DNA of 64,000 nucleotides, from positions 248,001 through 312,000 of the forward strand of contig NZ_QTJU01000001.1 of NCBI RefSeq assembly GCF_003412455.1, in the 5' to 3' direction. A model generated the notes under the pieces. The model saw only the letters and a program-made list of their open reading frames with translations, searched no databases and was not told the origin of the DNA. Positions 34,004-43,101 of the stretch are shown piece by piece. Position 1 is the stretch's first letter; every line of letters begins with the position of its first letter. The translations under genes and the position numbers were made by a program. The stretch comes from Deminuibacter soli (lineage in GTDB: Bacteria; Bacteroidota; Bacteroidia; Chitinophagales; Chitinophagaceae).

Positions 34004-34035
34004 AAAAGGTTTCAGCCGTTCAGCTGAAACCTTTT
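34004..34035 (-). terminator. Terminator of the nuo operon
   Basis: A 13-bp stem, AAAAGGTTTCAGC with GCTGAAACCTTTT around a 6-base loop, lies 28 bp after the nuoN stop. It continues into TTTTTAA on the minus strand. Confidence 0.85.
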
Positions 34036-34062
34036 GTTATACACAACGCCGGTAACGGCATG

Positions 34063-35451
34063 TTAGAAATAGAACCAGTTAAGTATGGTTTGCGGCAGTA
34101 TACCCACAATAACAATGATCGCAGCAACTATCACCATTCCTGCTTTAAAACCAGGGGTAATGGTATCCGTTTGTGCCTCACCGTTTTTGAAGTACATGGC
34201 CTGTATTACACGGAAATAATAGTACGCACTCACCGCAGCAAACAGTACGGCAAAAATTACCAGCCAGGTATAAGAACCTGTTTTGATAACCGATGCCAGC
34301 ATATAGTATTTTGCAAAGAAACCGGCTGTAAGCGGGATGCCTGCCAGCGATAACAGGAAAATAGTATTGGTGGCAGCCAGCAGTGGCTGTGTTTTTGCCA
34401 GCCCGTTGTATCCCTCAAAGCTTACATCTTTCATTTTGATGAGAATGGCGAAAATACCAATGGTAGCCAGGCTGTAGGCTGCTGCATATAACAGTAAACC
34501 TTCTTTGGCCATATCGTTCAGGCTGAATAAGGCAAACAGCATAAAACCTGCCTGCGCAATACTGGAGTAAGCCAGCATGCGTTTTACACTCTGCTGGAAA
34601 ACCGCGGTGATATTGCCAATGAGCAGGGTTGATATGATAAGGATAGAGAACAGCATTTTCCAGTCAACCGCAGCAGATGTTTCTGTAACCCTTGCATCGA
34701 ACAGGCGGATAAAGGCAACGAAAGCCGCCGCTTTTACAACGGTTGCCATAAAGGAAGTGAATACGCTGGGGGCACCATCGTACACATCGGGTGTCCAGAA
34801 ATGGAAAGGAGCAGCGGATACTTTAAAGGCCATGGCCACCAGTAAAAACAGTAGACCGGCAATTTCCAGGAACGATACGCCTTTGTAGGAAGCGAACACG
34901 CTGCGTACTACTTCCAGCTGAAAAGAGCCTGTACCGCCGTAAATCAGTGCAATACCCATGAGCATAATACCGGTTGAGAAGGAGCCCATCAGGAAATATT
35001 TGATGGCAGCTTCATTGCTTTTCAGGTTGCGTTTGTCGCTTCCTGTTAAAATGTACAGCGGTATAGACAGGATTTCGATACCGATAAACAGCATCAGCAG
35101 GTTGCCGAAGCTGGTAAGCAGGGTTAAACCGCACAGTACAAAAAAGATCAGCGCGAAATATTCAGCTACATAGTTGCCGCTTTTTTCAATATCGCGGCCG
35201 CTGAGTACCACATAAATAAGCGTGGCGCCAATACCGATGGTATTAAAGAACAGGCCGAACTTGTCGAAGCGCAGCATGTTGTGCAGGTCAATTTTAAACA
35301 GGGAACATCCATAGGTATCTGCAATGTTCGCTATCAGCAAAACAAGCAAACCTGCCGCAGCTATGTGTTTCAGCGCGCTTTTATTTTTCACGAAAACGCT
35401 GCTAAACATCATTACAACACCTAAAACAGCCGAGAGTATGATTGCGTTCAT
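34063..35451 (-). CDS. nuoN: NADH-quinone oxidoreductase subunit N
   Basis: This is a 462-residue antiporter-like membrane subunit of complex I with about 14 helices. The proton_antipo_M signature appears around SNEAAIKYFLMGSFSTGIML and the discontinuous-helix region KMLAYSSIAQAGFML. It contributes one proton path. It is the last gene of the run, 17 bp after nuoM, and closes with a terminator. Confidence 0.95.
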   Translation of the reverse strand: MNAIILSAVLGVVMMFSSVFVKNKSALKHIAAAGLLVLLIANIADTYGCSLFKIDLHNMLRFDKFGLFFNTIGIGATLIYVVLSGRDIEKSGNYVAEYFALIFFVLCGLTLLTSFGNLLMLFIGIEILSIPLYILTGSDKRNLKSNEAAIKYFLMGSFSTGIMLMGIALIYGGTGSFQLEVVRSVFASYKGVSFLEIAGLLFLLVAMAFKVSAAPFHFWTPDVYDGAPSVFTSFMATVVKAAAFVAFIRLFDARVTETSAAVDWKMLFSILIISTLLIGNITAVFQQSVKRMLAYSSIAQAGFMLFALFSLNDMAKEGLLLYAAAYSLATIGIFAILIKMKDVSFEGYNGLAKTQPLLAATNTIFLLSLAGIPLTAGFFAKYYMLASVIKTGSYTWLVIFAVLFAAVSAYYYFRVIQAMYFKNGEAQTDTITPGFKAGMVIVAAIIVIVGILPQTILNWFYF

Positions 35452-35468
35452 ATTACCTGCAATGCTTT

Positions 35469-36911
35469 TTAAAACGAATGAATTTTAGTTAATACAGAGT
35501 GCACGGTATCGTTGGTGAGTTGCAGCATGGGCTGTGGATACACGCCCAGTACAACAATTACCACTACCAGTATGGCCAGCATCAGCTTAACACTGAAATC
35601 GCTGTCAACCGCATTTTCTGTTGCAGCAACCGTGTTGCCGTAAAATATTTTCTGCACCATACCCAGTGTATACACCGCGGCAAGTATAATGCTGATGCCT
35701 GCAATACCTGCCATCCAGCCATTGTAGCGGAACAGGCCGTTAAACATCATAAACTCACCTACAAAGGCATTGGTCAGCGGCAGCGCAATATTGGCAAAGG
35801 CCATAATCACAAACAGTATGGCCAGTCCGGGCGCTTTCTGCGCCAGTCCGCCCAGTTCGCTGAACTTGCGTGTGCCCTGGTTTTGTTCAATGGCATCAAC
35901 CACAATCCACAAACCAATTACGTTTACACCGTGGTTGAACATCTGTACCATTACACCCTGCATGCCTACCTGCTGGCTCGAGAAAATAGCAGCGCACATT
36001 AACCCGATGTGGGCAATGGATGAATAGGCAACCAGGCGTTTAATATCGTCTTGTTTAATTGCAATCAGTGAAGCGTACAGTATACCAATTACGCAAAGGA
36101 TAATCACAATGTGGTCAAAGCGCACTACCGCAGCAGGGAACACAGGCAGAATCCAGCGTATTACACCGTACAAGCCCATTTTTACCATTACACCGCTCAG
36201 CAGCATGGTTACTGCTGTGGGCGATTGCTCGTAAGTATCAGGCTGCCAGGTATGGAAAGGGAATACCGGCATTTTGATGGCAAAAGCAATAAAGAACAAC
36301 CAGAAACCAAAGCTTTGTTCTGCCGGTGTAAGGTTGAGTTTATAAAAAGAAGCGATTGCAAATGAATGATCAGGTGTTTTAAAATACAGGAACAGTATAC
36401 CCACCAGCATCAGCAGTGAACCGAGGAAGGTGTATACAAAGAATTTGAAGGTAACTGGTATTCTTTTTTCGCCGCCCCAGCCAGAACACAGGAAGTAAGC
36501 AGGAATCAGCGCCAGCTCCCAGAAGAAGTAAAACAACAGGCAGTCTGCAGATACAAACACACCCATTAAACCAGCCTGCAGCCACAACAGCAGACCGTAA
36601 AAATTACCGGCGTTCCTGTAATCGTTTTTAATGGTAGATACCACCACCAGCGGCATGGAGATACCGGTAAGCAGGGTGAGCATTTTTGCCATACCATCAA
36701 GGTGCAGGGTAAAACGGCTGCCCAGTGTAGGCAACCATGCAGCATCTGCATGCAATGCAGCCGCATTTTGTTCGTAAACACCTGCCAGCGATACAGCCAG
36801 CGTTACCAGCGATGCAATAACAGACCAGCCTTTGGCTGCTTTTTCATTTTTCAGAAAAAAGCTGACCAGTCCGGCCACAATGGGTATTAATATCAATAGA
36901 ACAGGAATCAT
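35469..36911 (-). CDS. nuoM: NADH-quinone oxidoreductase subunit M
   Basis: This 480-residue antiporter-like subunit shows the conserved SADCLLFYFFWELALIP region with the key glutamate of helix 5, KMPVFPFHTWQPDTYEQSPTAVTMLLSG, and KRLVAYSSIAHIG. It is a proton-translocating membrane subunit of complex I. Spacing to nuoL and nuoN is 24 and 17 bp. Length is close to the bacterial norm of 480-510 residues. Confidence 0.96.
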   Translation of the reverse strand: MIPVLLILIPIVAGLVSFFLKNEKAAKGWSVIASLVTLAVSLAGVYEQNAAALHADAAWLPTLGSRFTLHLDGMAKMLTLLTGISMPLVVVSTIKNDYRNAGNFYGLLLWLQAGLMGVFVSADCLLFYFFWELALIPAYFLCSGWGGEKRIPVTFKFFVYTFLGSLLMLVGILFLYFKTPDHSFAIASFYKLNLTPAEQSFGFWLFFIAFAIKMPVFPFHTWQPDTYEQSPTAVTMLLSGVMVKMGLYGVIRWILPVFPAAVVRFDHIVIILCVIGILYASLIAIKQDDIKRLVAYSSIAHIGLMCAAIFSSQQVGMQGVMVQMFNHGVNVIGLWIVVDAIEQNQGTRKFSELGGLAQKAPGLAILFVIMAFANIALPLTNAFVGEFMMFNGLFRYNGWMAGIAGISIILAAVYTLGMVQKIFYGNTVAATENAVDSDFSVKLMLAILVVVIVVLGVYPQPMLQLTNDTVHSVLTKIHSF

Positions 36912-36935
36912 ATCAGTAGTTTTCCTTCGGCCTGT

Positions 36936-38864
36936 TTAAAATATTTTCTTTAAAAATTCAGAGATGATGGTTTCGTTCCAGAATACCAGGAACAGCACCA
37001 CCAGGCTCAATACCATGAACAGGATGTAGTTGCCCACCTGCCCGCTCTGCAGCAAACGCAGCTGGCGCGCGCTGTAACCAACAAACCTGCCTACGCCGTT
37101 TACAATACCGTCGATACCCGATTTTTCCACCACGTTTTTCAGGAAACCGGCCAGTTTCAGCAACGGGTTTACAATAACGGCATCGTATATTTCATCAACA
37201 TACCATTTGTTTTCCAGCACTTTGCCCAGGCCTGTTTCTTCAGCATCACTGTACTGGTATTTGCTGAATTTGCGCCATGCCGCAACGATTACACCAATGA
37301 TGATCACAGTTACCACACCCATCAGCATCAGCTCGGTGCTGTGTGATACAGTATGTGCTTCGTGTACATACCTGGTAGATTGTTCAAATACCGGCTCCAG
37401 GAATGCTTCCAGTTTGTGTGCATTCGGCAGAATGGCTTCGGGAATACCGATTAAACCACCAACGGCAGCCAGTATCGCCAGCACAATCAGCGGTATGGTC
37501 ATTGCAGCCGGACTTTCATGCAGGTGATGCTCCTGCTCATGTGTTCCCCTGAACTGGCCAAGGAAGGTCATGGCGTATAACCGAAACATATAAAATGCAG
37601 TCATCAATGCACCGGCTACGCCGATATAATACAGCAGGCTGTTTTTTTCAAACGCAGCTGCCAGAATTTCGTCTTTGGAAAAGAAGCCCGACAATGGCGG
37701 CACACCTGCAATGGCAAAACAGGCTACCAGGAATGTCCAGTTGGTCTGCGGCATTTTTTTAGCCAGGCCACCCATTTTGCGGATATCCTGTTCGCCGCCC
37801 ATGGCATGAATTACCGATCCTGCGCCCAGGAACAACAGGGCTTTGAAGAATGCGTGCGTCATAACATGAAACACGGCACCGGTATAGGCACCCACGCCCA
37901 AACCCAGGAACATATAACCCAGCTGACTTACGGTTGAATAAGCCAGTACTTTTTTAATATCGTTTTGTTTTAAAGCAATCGTTGCAGCAAACACCGCGGT
38001 AGCCAGGCCAATTACCGCGATGATAACCTGTGTTACAGGCGCCATCGTGTATAAAATATTGCTGCGGGCAATCATGTAAATACCTGCGGTAACCATGGTT
38101 GCAGCATGAATCAGTGCAGATACAGGTGTTGGACCCGCCATCGCATCAGGCAACCAGGTATACAAAGGAATCTGCGCGCTTTTACCCGTAGCACCAATAA
38201 ACAGCAATATGGTGATGCCAAAGATATCGGCATTGCTGAGTTTGGCAGTTTGTGCAAATACTTCGTAGTATTCTACCGTGCCCAGTTTGGCCAGTATCCA
38301 GAACACAGCCAGCAAAAAGCCGAGATCACCGATACGGTTCATCACGAAAGCCTTTTTGGCGGCGTAGTTATAATTGTTGTTTTTAAACCAGAAGCCGATG
38401 AGCAGGTAAGAACAAAGTCCCACACCTTCCCAGCCGATAAACATAATAACATAGTTGGCGCCCAGCACCAGCAGCAGCATCGAAAACACGAACAGGTTCA
38501 GGTAAGCGAAGTACCGGCCAAAATGTTCGGCAGGCTCATCGTGCATGTACGAAGTGGAGTACAGGTGAATGAGAAAGCCGATACCGGTAATGATGAGCAG
38601 GAACAGGGAAGATAACTGGTCTACCTGGAAAGCAAACGCAATTTTAAACGATTCCACGTCAATGAACGAGAACAGTGGCTGCACGGGTAATGCGCCATTG
38701 CTTTTCACCTGGAAAAACAGTAACAGGCTCACAACGAAAGAAGCGAGAATTGAACCGCTGCCTATAATGCCGATCAGGGGTTTATTCAACGATTTGCGGA
38801 ACAAACCATTGATTAAAAAACCAAGCAACGGAAAGAACGGTATTAAGTAAACTAAGTTATTCAT
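36936..38864 (-). CDS. nuoL: NADH-quinone oxidoreductase subunit L
   Basis: This 642-residue distal antiporter-like subunit has the Proton_antipo_N block (VDQLSSLFLLIITGIGFLIHLYS), the core GATGKSAQIPLYTWLPDAMAGPTPVSALIHAATMV, KKVLAYSTVSQLGYM, and a long C-terminal extension corresponding to the lateral helix that braces the membrane arm. It sits 64 bp after nuoK and 24 bp before nuoM. Length is normal. Confidence 0.96.
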   Translation of the reverse strand: MNNLVYLIPFFPLLGFLINGLFRKSLNKPLIGIIGSGSILASFVVSLLLFFQVKSNGALPVQPLFSFIDVESFKIAFAFQVDQLSSLFLLIITGIGFLIHLYSTSYMHDEPAEHFGRYFAYLNLFVFSMLLLVLGANYVIMFIGWEGVGLCSYLLIGFWFKNNNYNYAAKKAFVMNRIGDLGFLLAVFWILAKLGTVEYYEVFAQTAKLSNADIFGITILLFIGATGKSAQIPLYTWLPDAMAGPTPVSALIHAATMVTAGIYMIARSNILYTMAPVTQVIIAVIGLATAVFAATIALKQNDIKKVLAYSTVSQLGYMFLGLGVGAYTGAVFHVMTHAFFKALLFLGAGSVIHAMGGEQDIRKMGGLAKKMPQTNWTFLVACFAIAGVPPLSGFFSKDEILAAAFEKNSLLYYIGVAGALMTAFYMFRLYAMTFLGQFRGTHEQEHHLHESPAAMTIPLIVLAILAAVGGLIGIPEAILPNAHKLEAFLEPVFEQSTRYVHEAHTVSHSTELMLMGVVTVIIIGVIVAAWRKFSKYQYSDAEETGLGKVLENKWYVDEIYDAVIVNPLLKLAGFLKNVVEKSGIDGIVNGVGRFVGYSARQLRLLQSGQVGNYILFMVLSLVVLFLVFWNETIISEFLKKIF

Positions 38865-38928
38865 GCACCGATACCCGAAAGGGCTTTTAAAATTTTATAA
38901 TGAACTGCTGTTGCCGGAATTAGCCCGG

Positions 38929-39264
38929 TTAGTTTTTTAACCTGTTCAGGAAGTTAATGTCAACCGAGTGAACGTTCCTGTACATCATTACAATAATAGC
39001 CAGGCCCACACTTACTTCGGCTGCTGCTACCACCATAATGAAGAATACGAACAGTTGCCCGTCTATGCCTGCTGTGCTGGTTGCATCAGCTGCAAAGGCA
39101 GGTCCATGATACATTTTGGAGAATGCCACCAGCAACAGGTTGGTTGCATTCAGCATCAGTTCAATGCACATAAAAATGATGATGGCATTGCGGCGCGTAA
39201 GCACACCGATAATACCAATGCAGAACAAACAGGCCGCTAACGCGATATAATATTGAATGGGCAT
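38929..39264 (-). CDS. nuoK: NADH-quinone oxidoreductase subunit K
   Basis: This is an approximately 111-residue three-helix membrane subunit. The conserved glutamate of helix 2 is in the motif [23 protein letters not shown]. The ATG at 39264 (MPIQYY) matches the usual NuoK start better than the GTG at 39273. It follows nuoJ by about 49 bp. Confidence 0.94.
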   Translation of the reverse strand: MPIQYYIALAACLFCIGIIGVLTRRNAIIIFMCIELMLNATNLLLVAFSKMYHGPAFAADATSTAGIDGQLFVFFIMVVAAAEVSVGLAIIVMMYRNVHSVDINFLNRLKN

Positions 39265-39313
39265 ATGTTGCACCCCTGAACGGGCTATTTATGTTTATAA
39301 AATTCTGTTCCTA

Positions 39314-39817
39314 CTAATTCTTTTTACCGATTACCACGGCACCAACCATGGCACTCAGGAAAAGCACACTGCTTATTTCAAACGGAATAACATAATCGCT
39401 GAACAATACTTTACCCAGCGTATTGATTAAACCGATATTACCCTCTTTCAGCTGTGCGGTTCTGTTAACCATATCAGCAGAAGAACGGATCACGGAAATA
39501 AGAATGGTGAATAAAATACCGCCGGAGATAACACCGGCCAGTTTCATCCAGATATTTTTCTGCGGTTCCGTATGGCTGTTCAGGTTCATGAGCATAATCA
39601 CAAACAGGAACAATACCATGATGGCCCCTGCATATACAATCAGGTTCACAATGGCCAGGAACTGCGCATTTAACAGAATATAATGCCCTGAAATGGCAAA
39701 GAATACAGCAATAAGCCACAGGATGCTGTGTATGGGGTTTTTGCTTGCCAGCACCATAATGGCGCTCAGAAGTGCCAGTGCACTTAAAAACCAGAATAAA
39801 ATTGTTGTTATACCCAT
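39314..39817 (-). CDS. nuoJ: NADH-quinone oxidoreductase subunit J
   Basis: This 167-residue membrane subunit has five helices. The conserved helix-3 region is LAIVNLIVYAGAIMVLFLFVIMLMNL, the element that undergoes conformational change during coupling. The C-terminal part, ISSVLFLSAMVGAVVIGKK, is typical. It lies 40 bp after nuoI. Confidence 0.94.
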   Translation of the reverse strand: MGITTILFWFLSALALLSAIMVLASKNPIHSILWLIAVFFAISGHYILLNAQFLAIVNLIVYAGAIMVLFLFVIMLMNLNSHTEPQKNIWMKLAGVISGGILFTILISVIRSSADMVNRTAQLKEGNIGLINTLGKVLFSDYVIPFEISSVLFLSAMVGAVVIGKKN

Positions 39818-39857
39818 TGTTTAAAACAGTGTGTGATTACGTATTGTGCGTCTGTTA

Positions 39858-40391
39858 TTATTCCTGACCTTTTGCAGCAGCCAGGTCAGATGCCTGTGTT
39901 TTGGGATCAGGGATGAGCAGATCTTCCTTGCCGTATATAAATCCTTTGCGCGCATAGTTCGATGGCGCAAATGTTTCACTCAGGTAAATAGCGTCTTTCG
40001 GACAAGCTTCTTCACACAATCCGCAGAAGATACAACGCAGCATGTTTATTTCATAACGTGCAGCATATTTTTCTTCACGGTACAGGTTCTCTTCACCGGC
40101 TTTACGCTCTGCCGCTTCCATGGTAATGGCTTCTGCAGGGCAGGCAACTGCACACAATCCGCACGCTGTGCAACGCTCACGGCCTTCCTCATCACGGTTC
40201 AGTACATGCAATCCCCTGAACACCGGGCTGAATGGCCTGGTTTCTTCAGGATATCGGATGGTAGGCACTTTCTTGAACATATGACCGAAGGTGATAGACA
40301 TACCTTTTGCAACAGAAGGAATGTACATTTTCTCCCATAAGCTCAACGGCCTGCGGTCAACGTCTTTTGATCTATGAGTTAAATTTTGCAT
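39858..40391 (-). CDS. nuoI: NADH-quinone oxidoreductase subunit I
   Basis: This 177-residue peripheral-arm subunit binds clusters N6a and N6b. Its two ferredoxin motifs are complete: CTACGLCAVACP and CIFCGLCEEACP. It passes electrons toward N2 in NuoB. The N-terminus (GMSITFGHMFKKVPTIRYPE) is the membrane-proximal helix. It starts 27 bp after the nuoH stop. Confidence 0.95.
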   Translation of the reverse strand: MQNLTHRSKDVDRRPLSLWEKMYIPSVAKGMSITFGHMFKKVPTIRYPEETRPFSPVFRGLHVLNRDEEGRERCTACGLCAVACPAEAITMEAAERKAGEENLYREEKYAARYEINMLRCIFCGLCEEACPKDAIYLSETFAPSNYARKGFIYGKEDLLIPDPKTQASDLAAAKGQE

Positions 40392-40418
40392 GATAATTCT
40401 TTTATTAAATCCGCAGTA

Positions 40419-41459
40419 TTAGCCTCTCAGCAATATCACCACGGCAGTAACCAACATATTTGCCAGCGCCAGCGGAATCAATGCCTTCCAGCCAAGGTTC
40501 ATCAGCTGGTCGTAACGGAAACGGGGCAAGGTCCACCTGATCCACATGAATACAAATATGAAAATGAAAATTTTAACCAGGAAAGCCACCACACCAATGA
40601 TCGCCAGCAGGTTGGGCGCCAGGTGCGCGTGTCCCAGGAATGGCACATCATAACCGCCAAAATACAGGCTGGCCATAATGGCACTGCTGATAAACATGTT
40701 GATGTACTCGGAGAACAGGTAAAAACCCAGTTTCATGGATGAGTACTCCTGGTGGTATCCCATGTTCAGCTCGCTCTCTGCCTCGGGCAAATCGAATGGT
40801 GCGCGGTTACATTCTGCCATCGCACACACAAAGAATATCAGGAAGCCCACCGGCTGGTAAACAATGTTCCATACATGACCTACCTGCTGCTCAACGATGG
40901 TTTTGATGCTCAGCGAACCGGTCAGCATCAGCAGGGCAATCAGTGAAATACCCATGGCCAGCTCATAGCTGATTACCTGCGATGCACCACGCAAGGCAGC
41001 CATCAGCGAGAACTTATTATTACTGGCCCAGCCACCGATCATGATACCGTAAACACCCAGGCTCACCACACCAAATACATACAGGATTCCAATGTTGATA
41101 TCGGCAATCTGCAACTGAATGGTACGGCCGGCTATTTCTACCGAACTGCCCCAGGGTACTACGGCACAGGTCATCATGGCGGTTAACATCGCCAAACAGG
41201 GACCTAAAATAAACAGGAACCTGTTAGAGCTGTCGGGGATAATTTCTTCCTTGAAAAACAGTTTGAGACCATCTGCCAGGGGTTGCAGCAAACCAAACGG
41301 ACCGGCCCTGTTGGGACCAATACGGTCTTGCATTACCGCGGCCACCTTACGCTCGGCATAGGTAGCGTACATCGCAATCACCAGCGAAGCGGTAATTACA
41401 ATCGCAATCAGTATCAGTTTCTCTATCAGTAAAAACCAGTCAAGTGCTAGTAATGTCAT
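40419..41459 (-). CDS. nuoH: NADH-quinone oxidoreductase subunit H
   Basis: This 346-residue, eight-helix subunit forms the quinone chamber with NuoB and NuoD. Conserved parts are the AERKVAAVMQDRIGPNRAGPFGLLQPLADGLK region, GASQVISYELAMG, and FDLPEAESELNMGYHQEYSSMKLG with the glutamates needed for activity. Spacing to nuoG is 43 bp. Length is close to normal. Confidence 0.96.
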   Translation of the reverse strand: MTLLALDWFLLIEKLILIAIVITASLVIAMYATYAERKVAAVMQDRIGPNRAGPFGLLQPLADGLKLFFKEEIIPDSSNRFLFILGPCLAMLTAMMTCAVVPWGSSVEIAGRTIQLQIADINIGILYVFGVVSLGVYGIMIGGWASNNKFSLMAALRGASQVISYELAMGISLIALLMLTGSLSIKTIVEQQVGHVWNIVYQPVGFLIFFVCAMAECNRAPFDLPEAESELNMGYHQEYSSMKLGFYLFSEYINMFISSAIMASLYFGGYDVPFLGHAHLAPNLLAIIGVVAFLVKIFIFIFVFMWIRWTLPRFRYDQLMNLGWKALIPLALANMLVTAVVILLRG

Positions 41460-41502
41460 ACAAATAATCCCGTGGCGGGACTTTTATCGTCAATAAATAG
41501 GC

Positions 41503-42621
41503 TTAGTCTTTCTTAGGCAAGGCCGGATTAAAGTCATCTGAATGAGCCGGACCTTCAATCTGGCTCAGGTCTATGTTCGGCTGGTTCACCTGGCTAACGC
41601 TGTGAATATCCATCATTAACCTTGGCTTGCGGCCGTGTAATACCTTTTCAATGGTTTCTTCCGGTTTGTGCATGCCCACATAATGGCCCTGCGAAATAAC
41701 GGAATGACGGCTGATTTTCCTCGGGCCTTCAATAACCCAGTCGCCGGTATGTTTTTTATCAAACCGGCAGGTATTGCAAATCCAGGCAGTTGTACCGTCT
41801 GGCAGGCTTTCCACTTCACCCCACTCATCTTTGCGGGCGGTAACGCGGAACACCTCATCGCCGCGGTACCACAGGGTAACCTGGCCACTGCAGGTTGGGC
41901 AGTCGCGGTGTGCGTCAACCGGTTTCAGAAACCATACGCGGTTTTTGAAACGGAAAGTTCTGTCAGTCAAAGCACCTACCGGGCAAACATCAATTACGTT
42001 ACCGATAAAATCATTATCCAGTGATTTTTCGATGTAGGTAGCAATTTCTGCATGATCGCCGCGGCTCAGTATACCGTGCTCGCGTTTGTTGGTAAGCTGA
42101 TCGGCTGTAAATACGCAACGGTAGCAAAGAATACAGCGTGTCATGTGCAGCTGTATATATTCACCCAGGTCGTGCTTTTCAAAAGTGCGGCGTTGAAATT
42201 CGTAGCGGGTGCCTTCCCTGCCATGCTCATAGCTCAGATCCTGCAGGTGGCATTCGCCGGCCTGGTCGCAAATGGGGCAATCGAGCGGGTGGTTAATCAG
42301 CAGCATTTCCACTACACCGGCGCGTGCGTCAACCACACGTTCGCTGGTAATATTTTTCACTTCCATACCATCCATTACAGTGGTGCGGCAGCTGGCTACC
42401 AGCTTGGGCATGGGGCGAGGATCTTTTTCAGAACCTTTGCTCACCTCCACCAGGCAGGTACGGCATTTACCGCCGCTGCCTTTCAGTTTGCTGTAAAAGC
42501 ACATGGCCGGAGGCGCCACATCTCCACCAATTTTACGTGCAGCTTCCAGGATACTCGTTCCCGGCGCCACCTCAATGGTGATGTTATCGATGGTTACTTT
42601 AAACAATTGTTGCTCTGACAT
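41503..42621 (-). CDS. nuoG: NADH-quinone oxidoreductase subunit G, short form
   Basis: This 372-residue protein covers only the Fe-S part of NuoG: an N-terminal [2Fe-2S] domain (CRTCLVEV and the CR pair), the NuoG C3-H ligand region, two [4Fe-4S] motifs (CPICDQAGECHLQD and CILCYRCV) and a cysteine-rich tail (DCPTCSG, CNTCRFDKKH). The large molybdopterin-like domain of the E. coli protein is missing, as is usual in Bacteroidota. The ATG at 42621 (MSEQQLFKV) is chosen over 42666. The gene before it is a foreign GxxExxY insertion. Confidence 0.93.
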   Translation of the reverse strand: MSEQQLFKVTIDNITIEVAPGTSILEAARKIGGDVAPPAMCFYSKLKGSGGKCRTCLVEVSKGSEKDPRPMPKLVASCRTTVMDGMEVKNITSERVVDARAGVVEMLLINHPLDCPICDQAGECHLQDLSYEHGREGTRYEFQRRTFEKHDLGEYIQLHMTRCILCYRCVFTADQLTNKREHGILSRGDHAEIATYIEKSLDNDFIGNVIDVCPVGALTDRTFRFKNRVWFLKPVDAHRDCPTCSGQVTLWYRGDEVFRVTARKDEWGEVESLPDGTTAWICNTCRFDKKHTGDWVIEGPRKISRHSVISQGHYVGMHKPEETIEKVLHGRKPRLMMDIHSVSQVNQPNIDLSQIEGPAHSDDFNPALPKKD

Positions 42622-42631
42622 AAATATTTCG

Positions 42632-43097
42632 TTTCTCGCAAAGCCCGCAAAGCAGCAAGGCCGCAAAGAATTTTATAAATTGTTAGCAATACGGTGAATG
42701 CCATCCTTCATAAGAGGCACATTGAAATTAATCAACATCCCTAATTTAAGGTTGGTGAGTTTCAGATAGGTTAGTAATTGCTTGTGATGCAAATCAGCTA
42801 AAGCCTCAATTGATTTTAACTCCAGTATCACTTTATTTTCAACAACAACATCAGCCCTGAATCCAATCTCCATCTTAATGTCTTCATGTATCAGGGGTAC
42901 TGCCTGTTGCCGGCTAAAATCAATGCCCGTTTTAATCAACTCAAAACACAGCACTTCTTCATATACACTTTCAAATAAACCAGGCCCATAACGCTTATGA
43001 ATCTTCAAACACAAATCAAAAACTACTCTTGATATTTCGTTTTCAGTCATAGTTCTTCGTCCTTGCGCCTTTGCCCCTTAGCGCTCCTTGCGTGAAA
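42632..43097. mobile_element. GxxExxY cassette with imperfect terminal inverted repeats
   Basis: 42632-42668 and the complement of 43058-43097 align as TTTC-w-CGCAA-r-G...CGC-w-AAG...GCAA...CGCAA-r-G, about 26 matching positions of 36 with two single-base gaps. They bracket the GxxExxY gene between nuoF and nuoG. This looks like a small inserted unit; no transposase is present, so movement would depend on another source. The repeats may instead be degenerate GCAAAGGCGC tandem units that form a hairpin. Confidence 0.5.
42673..43050 (-). CDS. GxxExxY protein (PD-(D/E)XK-like)
   Basis: This 125-residue protein carries the family motif GLFESVY (G24, E27, Y30) and a nuclease-like core FRADVVV...ILELKS with D67 and E77-x-K79, matching the TIGR04256/PDDEXK_3 family. 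Function is unknown; members are scattered, often multi-copy, in Bacteroidota and cyanobacteria. Here it interrupts complex I between nuoF and nuoG and must be co-transcribed with them. The flanking repeats suggest insertion. Confidence 0.9.
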   Translation of the reverse strand: MTENEISRVVFDLCLKIHKRYGPGLFESVYEEVLCFELIKTGIDFSRQQAVPLIHEDIKMEIGFRADVVVENKVILELKSIEALADLHHKQLLTYLKLTNLKLGMLINFNVPLMKDGIHRIANNL

Positions 43098-43101
43098 CCT
43101 T

